The notes: generated by a model from the sequence alone, not told the origin. A stretch of 64,000 nt of DNA from Trichoplax adhaerens (GCF_000150275.1 NW_002060953.1:2044064-2108063); one strand, 5' to 3'. Positions 1-14,353 are shown, numbered from the stretch's first letter. A program made the numbers and translations.

Positions 1-1979
1 AGATTAATGTATGGTAAGAATCTAAATTATCCTGAACTCAAAAAAGTGAACTGGGGTCTATTCTAAGCTCTACAATCCTTAAATAAATTTTGTTATTGCA
101 TTTGCGGAATCAATGTTGCCTACAGCCAGACTTGAGACATTAATTACGCAGAAGAAGTTTCATCAAATAAATCATCAGTATGTTTTATAATATAAATCAG
201 TATGCTTAAAATAACATTATTTTAATTAATATCCAACAACGTAAATCGCTGGGTATCTTCACCATTACAGCATAGCAAACTATGTAAATCTTGCACCGTA
301 ATTAGCTTACCAACTAATATTAGCAATCAATAAATTTTAATAAAGTAATTAGTAATCTTCCAATACTAACAGCACCATTACATCAATTATTAAAAATTTA
401 GATACTAGGGTTAGTATATCTAACAAAATATAGTCGCAGCTTATAAGTATTGTGATCTAGATCGTACACTGTAGTATAACTAGTATAATTACCAACTAAT
501 GGGCTTCTATTTATTAATATCATTACTTGTTATTCGGAAGCCAAATTGCCTTCTTTCTTTTTTTAATTAATTTGAAACATGTATTGTATTTACTGAGCTA
601 GGTCAAATAATCTAAATTTTCTTGCTACAGCTTGTAAGTGGACTATAAGAGTGAAATTTCAAACCTTCTCAAAACATGATTAATGGTAATATACTACTTA
701 ATAGTGATGAATCCAGTACTCCATAATATATAAGGCATCATACTTCTTGGTATGTAAATTAATACGCTAAGGTAACTTGAATGAATTCACGTTCTATGTG
801 CAAAACAAAACTTAAGAAGTTTATTTATTGTATGAATTACTACTAGCCATTAATTTATGATAAAATTTTTGAAATTGAAATCTTTTCAATTTAAGTTTAC
901 TTCTATTATTTATCAGGTTATGAATGATTTATAGTGTTGATAAAATTTTTTAAAAGAACTGGTTAATCCGATGTTTAGACCAAAAAAACTATTTGTTTAC
1001 AATTATATCGATTAATTTAATAAAATTTTCTGTAGAATAGTAAGTAATGAGTTTAATGATCAAATTTTGAGCTTTCCAGTAGGGTAGTTTATCAATGTTG
1101 TGGCAGAAATACTAATTTCTAACTCAGTCTTACAATAAATAGCAACTTCTATTAAAGCAAGAATGAACATTCTATATCAGTTTGTGACACTTCAAAAGGC
1201 ATTTACTATAGCTTCCAGCAAAGCACGATTTATAATTATTGAGATAAAAGACTAAAAACCAATTCTGTTTCAGTTCTGTCAAATTTTTCTTTATATCAAC
1301 ATAATTTGTTTACCTTAATATATCAATTTCTTTAGCACACTTCTAAATGCAGTATATTCTATTGATAATACTATTACGTACACATGTTAGAACTAAAGAA
1401 TTTCAATTTCTCTAGATATCTTGTGCTATAATTCTCATACGTCATAAAATATATTGGTCAGGAAAAGAAAACAGGATTATTAATAGCGTCTTTTAATTAA
1501 TATAGAAAGAAGAATTAAAATTTTTGTATCATATAGCTTTTAAGAACAGGTAGAATCAATCTAACACAGCATCTAGAATACATTAGAAGCAAGTTGACTT
1601 TTATTAGTAATTTTCCTTACTTCAACGATAAACTACGATACTCAAGTTCTATGTTGCGTTGCTATTGACGTATAAAACGCTAATCCAAACTTAATTTGTT
1701 TTTGTCACAGAATTTTTCTTAATACTAATTATTAATGATTAATTACCGAAATGCATATTACATTAATACCGTAATTGAGCAGAAAATGGAAATACTCATA
1801 GAATGTCTTATAAATTAGTTCGAATATTAATGGGCCAGAAAATTATTGTAATTTAATTTCAGCGTAAACAGGAACAGCTTCTAGTCTTGTTATAAGAAAA
1901 AATAGATTTATAGTTGATTGTGTTAACAAATTGTGAACATCTTTATTCTTCTATGTATATCAAGTTGATTTTTAATATT
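1..1979. other. AT-rich non-coding stretch
   Basis: No open reading frame with convincing composition or splice sites is visible on either strand. From about 1730 the sequence begins to resemble the stretch starting near 3510, which marks the left end of a diverged tandem duplication. Confidence 0.6.
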
Positions 1980-2075
1980 AAAAATGACATTTTTATTCTC
2001 TATTTTACTTTGTTATAGCTTACCCAATGCGGTGTTAGAAAGATTCTGAATCAAATTGCAATCACTTAGGTGAAG
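1980..2075 (+). pseudogene. Decayed copy of the receptor leader exon
   Basis: An ATG at about 1983 opens a short hydrophobic leader (MTFLFSILLCYSLPNAVLE) that soon hits a TGA. After a one-base shift the frame reads KDSESNCNHL and ends at a GT donor. This matches EDSGMVCNHL at the end of the receptor's first recognised exon (3746-3833), including the CNHL residues, the splice phase and the donor position. The flanking sequence is also similar. I read it as one half of an old duplication of about 1.75 kb whose reading frame is now broken. It could instead be a real first exon spliced in a way I did not find. Confidence 0.45.
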
Positions 2076-3745
2076 ATGATAATCTTCTAGTAATAACTAG
2101 AAATTCGAAAATAATTTTCTATTATGCGAAATAGTCTACTAAAGTTATAAAATTTATTCTTGCACAAAAATAAGTAGAGATAGTAGCGTGATGTTTGATT
2201 GCAAATCATACAAGTTTTTTATTAGTATTTACAGATTTATTGTCAAATCATTGAATCTGAATAAATTAGTACATTTTTAAATTCTGTTCAAGAACAGTTA
2301 TTGACTTAAGATACATAGCTACGGCATGGTGTCCATCAATCTTGTCTTATTAAATAATTATAATTATTGTTTCTTAAATTATTAGTAGTTATAGACTTAC
2401 TTGCAAATTTTATTCAGCATATTTTTCATGCTGTATTCAGTTGTGATAGCTCTTGTCAAACATCAACATTACCAGCCCTCTAAAAATATTAATCTTGTTC
2501 TGAGATGTTATAGCTAAAACAGCATAATATTCTTCCTACTAAATCTTACTTCAGACTAGCTTTGCAATCTCGACCGGCCACTAGCAGCTTTGGTTGAACT
2601 AATAAGATCTTTACGAAATAGCCTCCAACTGCATAAAATCAATTCATCTTGGCTGTACTGACATTATGCTGATGTGAAGTAACTTAGTATCGTAATTATA
2701 GACTGTAACGGTGATTATTTGCTAGTATACAGATGATTACATACAAAAAAATGTTGAGCTACTAATAAGGTTAAAGGTGAAAAATATACCGATGAATAAT
2801 ATGTTAGGATACGTTTAATTCATCGTACTTCGAGTAGTAGGAATACTTTCTCGCAAATACTTTAATCGCTTCCATATTGGATTAATGATTTCCAGCTATA
2901 AATGGTGTTACTAGTAACAACTTAATTATGTGTAAATGAGGTAAATGTTGCTGTGCTAATTGTAGCTACGAAGGCTAAGGGAAAGTATATAAACAAAAGA
3001 CACTTTAGATTATATGATTGTTCTTTTTAGAAGTCTTTCAGTGGTTCTATTAAGCAAGAGTAGTGTTGTGTGTAGCTAATCTTTCCATTAGATCTATTAA
3101 ATTTCTAATTTTCTAAAAATTTTAAATTTTTGTGTTCGGATCTTATCGCAGCAAATGATAAAATTACTGCTATAGGTATACTTTCACTTCCTTATTGATA
3201 TTTTTTAATAGAAAATACCCGCTTAGCGGATATGCAATTATTGCAAATATGTGATTTATAGAATTCTATTCTTGGCATTCTAATAGTAAATAACTGTCAA
3301 ATATTGTAATAGCATATAAATAGAATATGAATAGAATTCATCGCATTTTCTGAAATTTACCACAAGGTAGATAACATCTATTGCAGGTGCTTCTTCTTTT
3401 CACTATATGGATAAATCAGGATGGCTATCTTCAATGTTACATGGATATTACTCAGTTTTACATGTGGAATACTAATCCAAAGTTAGTTTTATAGTGTGGT
3501 ATTAACACTAACAATATTACTTAGTCAATACTGTAATTAAGCAGACTGTAGCGATACAATACATTATGTATTAGTTCATATAAATCGTTAGGAAGAAGTA
3601 ATAATAACTTGAGTTAAACGTTGATGAGAGCAATTTCTGAACTTATTTCTTTGTATGAGTAAATGTAGAATTATACTTAACTCCATATGAAAATTATAAT
3701 TACTAGCATTCTTTATATTTAACAAATTTATTTAAAACATTATAG
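2076..3745. other. Non-coding, second half of a diverged duplication
   Basis: No exon could be supported. The segment near 3515-3600 resembles 1770-1830 (shared gtaattRagcaga and an ATTAGTTC-type stretch), at the same offset as the duplicated leader exon. The true start codon of the receptor gene should lie in or before this stretch, but I could not place it. Confidence 0.4.
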
Positions 3746-6700
3746 AAAGAAGTTTTGTTCTCTATTTCTACCTTAATTATAGTATGCTTTGGTCGCAGCC
3801 AGGAAGATTCTGGGATGGTTTGTAATCACTTAGGTAAGTGGATACTATATTCTTCCCTTAATAATAGAATAGAATCAGTAGCAATTTTCTTTTTTCTTAA
3901 TCAAAGTAGCGTCGGCTATTTTCTTAATTTTTTGTACAAACATACTGTACAATACGTTGAACTAGCTGTAATTAATTCTAATCGCTATTTTACAATTATA
4001 TAAACGATTATTATAAGCTTATTATTAAATGCAACTTTTATTCCTGGTGTTTATTGATACTGTACGTAGCGGATTTACCTCCCATCAGAAAAGTGTTTTC
4101 CGTTACCGAATGTACACAATTTAAATTAACATGGAGTCCACCTGCAGTTCAATCCCACTGTATTCCCGAACTTCGCTATCGGGTTCACTATAAAATTTAT
4201 TCTAGTAATAGAATTTTGGATTGGAAAATTGCATGCAATAATACTTCAATAGCTAACTGTGACATTTTAATCAGCGGCCGCTTGATAGGCACAACAATAG
4301 TTTATAAAGTTGAAGCCTTTTTGATTCAAAATATTGCCATCACTTCATCCACTTACTATTACAGGAATTGGCCAAACTTAAACTGTAAGTTGCTACTTTT
4401 AGATATTGATAAGGCTATCCTCTGTTAACATGAACTTGCGAATGTATTTTAAAACTTATTTAAATTGGAATCAGCAAGCAAGACTTCTTTCATAAAATTT
4501 AGCCTTGGTTCGGAGAAGAGAAATAATATTTTACAACGATTAAGGACTGCCTTTGCCTTAAGGAAATATCTATAGTAAATCTACTTCACTTTGCTAGTTA
4601 TCATTTGAGTAAATTGGTTGCTTTTCTGTACAGTTAACACAGGCAATGATAAAAATTTTGATTGGCTCAAATTTTGAAAGACATAGACCATGTTATTGCA
4701 CCTTTATTAGAGAGTTTTTTATTCCATGCATGAAAAAGTAAATTTCTACTTGTAGTTATTTAGTTACGTTCTTTTTATTGACTTGAGATACACCAATTTA
4801 GATCTATCTACCTAGCTTGCGTTCAAGTTTCTCGATTAGTTGCCATCCATAAGTTACATTTAAATACTAGCTCTTACATACAAGTACACAGCCACTGAAA
4901 TGATTTTCAAGAACTGCAGTAGAACATTAAATATATACAAATAGAACTTATAGTATTAATCTTTGATATCAATATCTATCCATACCGATGGCAACAACAA
5001 TTGTGTCAGTTTTCTACGATATGCAAGTACAGCGATTCATGCTAACTTATTAAACGGTACAACTAAGTTATTCTAAAATGGCATTTGCATTGCAATGTAC
5101 GTGTTCCTGATTTTAAATTGTTATCATGTCGCATTATAGTTAAACCGGTACCCCCAGAAGATTGCAAAACTGTAATCAATTATGAAAAAGAGACTGTTCG
5201 TTTAACATGCAATCGCCATAACCGATGTTTCTATGGGTCAGCATATGCATATAATTTCTACTTGGCAATTCAAAATCAAACTGGAGTTGTGGAGAAAGTA
5301 AGGAATGTTGATAGTACTTCATTACATTTCGAGTCATATTTTATTTTTGTTAAGTCTATATATACTAAATATACCCTATAATTCAAATTAAAACCAATTT
5401 TACTAGCCATGGTTTTGTTGATTAATTTAATGATTTTATATTTATAATTAGTTATTAAAAAGTTGATTGCCGATATTTGAATATGATTTTTAGTATACAC
5501 AGGATGGCTCAAGAATTAAAATCCTGCCTTTCTCGCAACTAAATAAAACAATTTCTTATTACTGGTACGCCAGCTCTACAACTTACAGTAATAAAGAAAG
5601 CAAATTTACGGCACATTATCCTTTTCAAATAAAGATTACCGATGCTGAACCAAAATTGAATGTTAGTCAAAGCACTGTTCAAGCTGACATTCTAACGCAT
5701 TTTACTTCGAAGCCAACTACGACCGAGCCAATCAACTATTGCAATATAAACCGTAAGTAAAATTTTCTACATTCTTTAATCATGCATTTAAACAGAAAAT
5801 TAATAGAATTTCGCGTCTTTAATCTTCTTAATTGCCGCTACTATTACGTAATTGGCACTTAAATAGCAACATCCTTTAATCTTACCGATTTGACTGACTC
5901 CGCATGCAAAATCTACTCTTAAACTCGCTTTCATAATAATTTAGTTGTAATTAATCTAAGATTGCTTGTTGCACTTTTATAAATATTACACTAATACAAA
6001 GTCTTGGTTTCTGTCGATGAGTTTACTTTCGATTCTTTGTAAATCATAAAAATACGTAAAAATTAAGGGATAGTCGTCATACTTAACTTAAATATTTGGT
6101 TTGATGGAAATTGAATTATCATTACTACGTATAATTGGCAATTGGAGCCACTGATACTGTAGACTGATTGATGGCGGGTGATTATTAAATAATATCAATT
6201 ACAGTATTAAGGATGAAAGAAGCTGCTAAAAATCATTATTCGATAGTAAACAAAGAGGAAGCAATTCTTATTAAGATATTTAATTAGTCTTAGCTTAAGA
6301 TTTTAAGAATAGCAATGTGCTTATAAATTTCGAACTGAGCTATTAAGACTGTAGTTATAGTAAATCCTCATTTTTTTACTTGAAACTTCATGCTATCAAG
6401 TTACTAAAACTGTAAATAATTCTTTTTTGTATAAATCAGATGGAGGATGTAAAAAAAATGTCCATTTTTTTCAGACAAATTGCCCTCTATCCAGAACATC
6501 AAAGTAGACACAATATGTACTCATTTCATTGTTAATTGGTCTCCTATAGATGTTAATGCTAACTGCTTACCATTAATTCGATATGGCGTTCGTTATAAAA
6601 TTTATTCGCCTAGCAATAATGTTGATTGGCAATATTCTTGTAACCAAACGAGGGGGACAAGTTGTCAAATTGAAATTAATGGGAGACTGATAGGTGCTAC

Positions 6701-9700
6701 CGTCGTCTTTAAAATTTTAGCCGCTACCAGTGACAACAAATTAACAACATCCAGTGACTATTACCGTAGTTGGCCAGCTTTAACATGTAAGCTAATACTA
6801 GGGTTTTGGTATTTCGCAATAAATAGATCTAATGATGGTGGATAATAAAATAAAAATATCAAATTTTGTTTCAGTCAAACCTGTGCCTCCGAAAGAATGT
6901 TTAGCTTCGGTTGATTACAAAAAGCGAGCTATTATACTAACTTGTAAACAGCATGATCGTTGTTTCTATGGTTCAATGTACTCTTATAATTTTTATATCT
7001 ATATGAAAAACTCATCGAAATTGATTCACCAGGTAGGTAATTAATAAAGCCAGAAGTAAAATAATTTTCGGCTTTAATTTATAATTTTCCATATTAACCA
7101 ATTGACTAGCCTACTTTTTGTTAAGCTTAAGTTGCGCAATTTAGTAGAGATTCATGAAAATTTTATCTATTCCAACTCTTTCTTAATAGTTTCAGGTAGG
7201 CTATACAAGAAGCAGAGTTGTCAGCTTTGACCTGTTGGATCTAGATACTGCCTATTATTGGTTTGCCAACGCAGAAAGATTTAATGGGAAAACTAGTCCG
7301 AACAGTACTCCATCAAATTTTGAAATATTATCACAACATGTGCCTCAATCGTTCAAAAAATCACTGAAAGTATCTCAGCTCATGAAACACTCCGGAAAGA
7401 CAAATTCTTCTAAGCCAACATCCTTAATTATTAATTATAGCAACACTAGTGAAATCAACAATCTAGGTTGGTATTTTATAGAATGTAAACTAATGTCTAT
7501 GTAAATAGTTACAACATAAAATATATCCAAATAATATGCTAATATAATAATAGTAATACGTTAAATGTGCGTAGTTGCATAGTCTTAATTATCAATAGTA
7601 GCAGCATCAATATGCACTGCTAGTATGGAATATTTCACGATTGCATGAATAATTAGACGCAAAAAATTATTGCCATAGGAAAAATTGGGATAAGCATTAA
7701 ATAGAAGAGGCAATACGTGAAATGTTTTTAATAATCGGCATTTAATGCAATAATATATGATAATGTAAGTTTAGTTTGGCTATTAAGCTAACTAGTTTTA
7801 TTTCGTTTTCATCCTCAAATTAACAGAAATTAGAAAAGAGTATGCTTTATGAACTATTTGTATATTAATTAAAGAATATATTGTAGTAGCTACGTAAAAA
7901 TTTGACTTGTTCAGCTAAAAATTAAATTAAAAAAATGCTGATCTATTGATTTCTTTCAGAACGCCGCCCCAACCCACCCACTATATGTTTAATTTATCCG
8001 AATTACTCAAGCAGAAAAATTAAATTATTCTGTGATCCATTAATTGATCAAGAAGATCACTGGAAAGAAATAATTCTAATAATCTGTCTTGCAGAACGGT
8101 TGGAAACACAAGTAATTAGCTAATCTATTATCGATAATAAAAGGCAGTTGTAAAGTAACAACATTCTGATTTTTATCTGTTTTTTCGCTTTTCGATATTA
8201 TTCTCTTAATAGTCTTATTATCCTGTTTAAATGCTAATTTTTATATCTATAGGTGCCAGAAAGCTAATGCTAGTTTAATTTGGCATTTTGTTCGACATGA
8301 TTGATTTTTTGCATCCTGTTTTTTCTTCTATGTAGATTAGTAAGGATTATGAACGCAAACAATTCGATCTTGCAGGATTTAATTTGTTCAAATTTGATTC
8401 GGATCATCTCTGGAAGGCTAAAATTAAAAACTATCAAGATAGATTTAGCGATTATTGTCCCACTAAGCAATTTCAAATATTCTCCAGAATAGCTAAACAA
8501 TTTACGAATCTTGACAAGTTAACGCTTGTGAATGATATATGGCTCCAATTGAATACTACTGCTTCAGCTACAGCGAATCCTGGTATGAAAACTAAACTTA
8601 TTTTATTATTTTCTCTACTATTTGATAATTGAAATAGCGAACAATCTATCAAAATGTAATAGACTCAAATAATAATGAAGCCATCGTCACATTCATGAAA
8701 ATAATAATTTCCGTAATAATTTTATTTTGTCCATTTTTAATAATAAATTGCTACGTACAAAAAAAATTTCAATATCTCCGTAATAATAAATTTATTCTAG
8801 AAAATCAGTTGCTAGTATTTCAAGTATTTCCTTCATCAGCAGCCTTAATTAGTATGAAAAAAATCTATCAACGCTTTTAACTATACAGTAGTCTACTAAT
8901 TCAAGTTAATTTCAGCTATTACTGGGATCCCTCTGGACAAAACTGCTTCTATCTAATTTTATCATTATCATTATTTATATTCTTTCAAGGCTATTTGACA
9001 TAACTAACCAACTTTTTAATGTCAGCTCTTTTTGATCATTTCTCCACATTTGACAGAAATTTTAATCATGCTACGTTCTATTTTGCTTCCGCTATTAAAT
9101 GGTTTCTAAGTAGAAATTAATATTTAGTCTATCATTTCCTCCCTATTTCATGACATTAATTAAAATGACGAAGTCATATTTAAATTTGATTTATATAGCT
9201 GCCATCATTTTAATCTTAAATTACTATCGCCAATTCTGTAATATCGCCCTTATCTAAATTTGTAAAAATGGATTTGCAAGTCATAAATTTGGGCTCTTTT
9301 TCAATATCCCTTTCATGATATACTTCATTAATTAGATTTCAATGACTTTTAATGCTTAAAATTAATTAGGTTTTTAAAGATTTGCCTAAAAATTCTTGCA
9401 TTAGAGCAACCATAAATTATTTACTATTAATTATCAGCTTTGTTATTTAACTTCTGTAAAGTTCGGTAGGAAGAATTACATTGATAAGTATATTATAAAA
9501 GTCGACTTTTGATCTCAATTAAATTGATTTAAACAAAAATTAGAACTTCTTACTTAGTAACTTTTTCGTAAGAAGCACCGATATTTAAAACTGTCCTCGA
9601 TGAACTACATCGACCAAATATGATTTATAATTTATTACCAGATTTTAAGGCTTCATAATCTGTAAATTGCTTTAACCCATTAGTACTAATTATTCCCCTT

Positions 9701-10290
9701 TCAATAATCAGTAACTGTTATAAAATTATTTACTATGGCCTAATATTATTTAAATTAAAGAGTTATCAGCTATTGTAATTCATAAATTGTAAGCGGGTAA
9801 GTCCATAAATCCTGTCTTATTAATTTTTCGGTCGCAATCTTTATCACTATATGAAATCGTTAAATGATCAGAAAATTGAAATAATGCTTCGTTCTTGATT
9901 CCGTATTATTTGATTCTTTTTTGTCATCTAGAAAGTAAATATTATATTTATCAAGATAAATCCAGAACTATGCTGGATCTAAACGTATTGTTGCTATAAT
10001 TTTTCTTCTCTGTTAGACTAAAAAAATTATCAGCAAAATATAATCATTCAATTTGAACTTAAAATTAAATTCTTTAAATGTATAGTCAGTCTCATTTTAT
10101 TTCTATTATCAATAACTAAATATTCTGAATTAATATTAAAGGTGGACATCAATCAGCAATTTCAAAGTTTTCCTTGACTGCTGTCATAGCCGTAACCATT
10201 CCAATCGCCATTTTAATAATTGCAATTGGTGCCTTAGGGTATTTTATCCGGATTGGTCAAAACAAAAAAGTGGCAAGCACCTTCCTTTAA
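3746..10290 (+). CDS. Type I membrane receptor-like protein with tandem Fn3-like modules (5' end unresolved)
   Basis: Ten exons join with consistent phases: 3746-3833 (hydrophobic leader), 4070-4384, 5140-5297, 5503-5752, 6475-6786, 6875-7032, 7196-7466, 7960-8111, 8336-8582 and 10142-10290, giving about 700 residues. The ectodomain alternates two module types. The first lies on a single exon (CTQFKLTWSPP, GRLIGTT, five conserved Cys). The second is split by a phase-0 intron (KPVPPEDC, RCFYGS). The pair is present twice, followed by a fifth divergent module (NPPTICLIYP). The last exon encodes one transmembrane helix (IPIAILIIAIGALGYF) and a tail of about 14 residues ending FL. All module boundaries are phase 1. 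Paired Cys-rich Fn3-like modules plus one membrane span recall class I cytokine receptors, but that is inference; no WSxWS motif or signalling tail is seen. No start codon was found for the leader exon. Confidence 0.75.
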
Positions 10291-12474
10291 GGAAAATCTG
10301 ACTCAATTCGCTTTTAAGTCCTCTAAGCGGTATTAATTAGCTCAGGTTACTAGTAAAGGCGGAAATGGTAATTTTCTCTATGCTTTCTTTTCTTCTTGTT
10401 AACTTCCATGCATGATTACCGTTGACAAGGGTTAACTGTCTGAAATTTAATCGAGTCTTTTCATTCCACATCGAAACAATTGACTGCGAATAATATTGTT
10501 TTGGACTCTTTTGATTGTGATCGTCTCTCATGCTTTATTAAATTTAGAAATTTTAATTAAAACTCGTATAAAATGTGATGTACTAGTAATCCAATTGTCT
10601 TGGAAATTTGAAAAAAAAGATTCTTTGCATTCGCTATGGTTTATGGGCTAATTTGATCGTAATTTTCCTTAAAAATATTCGAATGGAATTGCCTATCAGG
10701 TTAGAGCTTGAACTACTATAGGTGTCAAAGAGCTCTACCGACAATTATCCTGTATTTAGCTATCAATAATTTGATCATTGAAATATCCTTATGAGTGCTA
10801 ACTTAATGTGAGTGTATAAGTCAAACTTATTGGAATAATACAAGAAATATCAACCATGATTTTGCACGGTTAAATATTTCGTTAAACGCTTTCGCGTCTT
10901 TTCGCTTTATTTGTCTTCGCAATAATTAATTAATATTTCAAAGTCAATTATCATCCTATCCATAAATTTTCTTTAACTGCTTTAAAAAGTTGTGCTAATC
11001 AAGTAGACTTCGAGTTAAAGATAAAATCAACTATTAGATTTTAATCTGTATTAAGAGTTACCATTTTCGATAGTTGCTAGAATTAATCGTAGACAACTTG
11101 TAGTGATCTTATTATTGTTAAATATCGTGTGCTATCGATTTCAAATTTTAGTTGTAGCAGTTTCTACGTCATGATAGGAAAAGATTGATCCAATTTATGA
11201 TCAAGAAATCGTTACATAGGGCGTACGTTTATGCAACTGATAACTTGAGAGGTTTCGATTCTTATAACAATCTCTTAATTTATTATTGTTGAATGAAATT
11301 AAATAAATTACCTTCGACTGACGACTTTATTTGAGTTATAAATGTTAAAATATAATACAGCTAAAATATAATTTCGCTTTATCTCATCAATGCATAAACT
11401 TCTGATATAGCAAATGATGCTAATGTTTGCCAATTGAGGCTTGTTCTAATCTTGCAACATCGATTCAATATAAAAATAAAAGTATCTTTAGCGACTCTAA
11501 AATGTTTTAACGGTATACTCGTAGTCGGATATGCTCGTTCTTTGTTGATAGCGAAAGGAAATTCTGTTGATATTTAGTGGGTGAACCAGAATGCGATTTT
11601 TGAGCATTAAATGAAATGTAATCTTTTCGTAACGGTTGAGTCTTCTATTTTTGAAATGTATGCATAAATGTAGACTAATAATATGTTCTCAGAAAATTAA
11701 TGTTGATATGCTTGATAGAATAAAATGATAAGGTGCTAGAGCAACGTTACAGCACAAGTGCGCTTTAGCATTCTCAGAAATATCGAAATCGATATGATCT
11801 AGCAGGACATTCTCAGCATACTAAGGCTACAGAAATGTTAAAAATAACAGTGAGAGTATCTACTATTCATATCGTCAAATTTGCAAAAAAAGTGTTCTGT
11901 CCTAGCTTGAATTTTACTGACACGCTAGGATTAATTTCTACGAATTCGTTAAGCATCAAGTATTTTTTCCAATTACCACAAACTATTAAAGAATGTCTAG
12001 CTTTGCAGTTTCTGTTTTTTTCTTTCGAATTATTGTTCACGGATCAGTTTATTTGCTAATAATTGATACTTATACTACAGAAACAAAGTTTAATGATATA
12101 ATAGCTATCAAGAATCAATTTAAAGCGCTACTTAAATTTTACCTTTCAATTTCTGGATATCATAAATTGCTAATCCCTAAGTATCTGACCAAATATTACA
12201 AGTTAGGGTTAGAATTGAATAGATAATTAAATATCGTATCAAAATGCAAAAATACGAAAATGCTTATTGGAAAGAATATTCATTGTTAAGCAACAGATAC
12301 ACTGAAGCCGTATTATGCTTTTGTGAAAATATTTTATTCGAAACTTGTGTTCGGTAACTAGCTAATAGATCAATTCGATCGTAAAAAAGGAAATTTTTCA
12401 GTTGAAGGTATATATAATTCAAAGTGAAAAATATAAAATATCTTAAAAACTATTCAATTTATTTGGTGTCGAAA
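10291..12474. other. Intergenic, nothing recognised
   Basis: This stretch lies between convergent genes. Short open frames near 11.8-12.2 kb overlap each other and have neither convincing splice sites nor recognisable motifs, so I read them as chance. Confidence 0.55.
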
Positions 12475-14353
12475 TTAAGATTCTTCCATCGCTTTATATA
12501 TAAGTGATTCTGCTACTTGATTATAATAGATACGACAATATGGTGAGCAAGATCGAAATATTAAAGGTAAGGTATGCACACCAAACATTCGTCCTGCAGG
12601 GCGAATAACTTTTAACCCCTCGCCATAAATTGGTCCTCCACAGCAAAGGCACTGACGTTCCCTAAATAACGTGAGAAAATCATAAAATTATTATATTTTA
12701 ATACATGATGTCTAACTAGATAAATTCAAAGAGGGAATAAATATATTTCATTAATGATGTTGTTTACTAATGTCTGTTTAAGTATGCGCATTGATTTTTA
12801 AATACTAGAAAATGACAACTTGGAATAATGTGTACCACAGAATGAAAATTAAATTATATACAACTATATGTCATCTGTTTACAGGAAAATTGTAGCTAGA
12901 TTACCAGGGTAACATCCCTAAATTAAAGCTGTCATATTAGATTTTATCGGAGAATTAGTGTTACAATACTAATTAAAATAGACATACTTGCTTAGTATTT
13001 CTTCAATATTTTCTGGCAGAGATTGGTATCTTAGATGGAGTCCACTTTGGCGAAAGACGATTGCTGTTATATCCTTTAAAGGCTGCAAAGTCCAAATTCA
13101 TTATTTAATTGCGAGATTAGATCATACATAGTAAATTAATTTTTGCTCATTGTATGTAGACTCTAGGCTAGTAAGATATCAAAATGAATTTACAGTATTA
13201 ATTTCAGTCAAAACCTGATTAAAATAGTATTTGAATATTTTGTTAAATTTTTTTACAAAATACAGATACCTGCGGATCATTTTTAGTATAATTAGCCCAG
13301 AATAGTGGATGGATGTAGTTATTGGCAATATACAAATGTTTGAGATCTAAATTCATGACATCGCATGGTAAAGCAACAATTTCATTTCCTTCCAAGTTTA
13401 AAATCCGAAGATTTCTATTTATTGTGAGAATATGATAGTATTATCCAAATTTTATGACTAGAAATCCATAATAAATGACTTGAATAAATTTTTGATATAG
13501 ACTAATATTAATTATAAAATATCGCAAAATTTAATTACTGGAGCTTTCCAATGTTTGGGTGAATTTCAGATATTCGATTGTATGAAAAATCCAAATGATC
13601 AAGTTCCTTAATATTGTAAATGCTAAACAATTCGTTGTCATGCTTATGAGAAAGGGTTAAATTTTTTGATAAAAAGGCAGCAATTACCGCTACAAAATTC
13701 AATCTTAATGTAGGAAGAATCTATAATCTCAAAACGAAAACATGACGGTCTTTACCTTTCCGGTAAACTATTCAATAAGCAGTGAGATGCGCCTAACGTT
13801 TTAAGGTTGGATAGCCTGTCAATGTCTGTAGTTACGATTAATAATTAGTTTTATACTATTTCAATCACATCATTGTTAAGATCATATCAACAAATTTTAT
13901 CGGGTAGAAGAAAGCAATCTATATTGTTTGCAATAACCTTTACCTGTAGGAATTTCCGGAATTGGGTTATTTCTTAAATAAAGTACTTCAAGATATTTTA
14001 ATTCGTATAACTCCGAAGGAAATTCCTGGAATTTGATCATTAATATGATAATCTAAGAAGATATGGCTCAAGCTTAAAAGTAATCATCTTCAAAACATAT
14101 TCTTACCGTAAAATTATTAAATGACAAATTTAACCAACGTAATGTTTGGAAAACAGGTGATAAATTAGGTAAGGAGCTTATAAAATAGGCCTGTACAGAT
14201 GTTAAGTTCATTTAAGATTTGAATGGTTCATAAATTATGAAAAGATATGTTTACACAAGCATTTACCTTTAAACTTAGAGAGAATCCTTTTGCTTGGATC
14301 ATGCAATTAAATACCGCAGCTTCTGATGGATTGACATCTAAATTACCTTCCAT
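12475..14353 (-). CDS. Leucine-rich repeat protein, 304 aa, with Cys-rich C-terminus
   Basis: Eight exons splice in frame: 14353-14267, 14190-14107, 14025-13944, 13825-13756, 13703-13539, 13414-13270, 13082-12988 and 12661-12475. Together they encode 304 residues from MEGNLDVNPSEAAVF to a TAA stop. The middle carries repeats of the short intracellular LRR type, for example LRWLNLSFNNF, LEVLYLRNNPIPEIP, LDHLDFSYNRISEIHP and LRILNLEGNEIVALP. After the repeats comes an alpha/beta tail (LPENIEEIL) and a terminal block with C-x-C-C-G-G-P and, about 30 residues on, C-x-x-x-C. This could bind zinc. There is no signal peptide or membrane segment, so it is probably a cytosolic scaffold. The exact orthologue is not recognised. 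The 307-aa gene upstream lies on the same strand, 93 bases away. Confidence 0.85.

Noticed and set aside
11835-12226. Two overlapping plus-strand frames
   Set aside because: No motif, no splice context, and the hydrophobic composition is typical of AT-rich noise.
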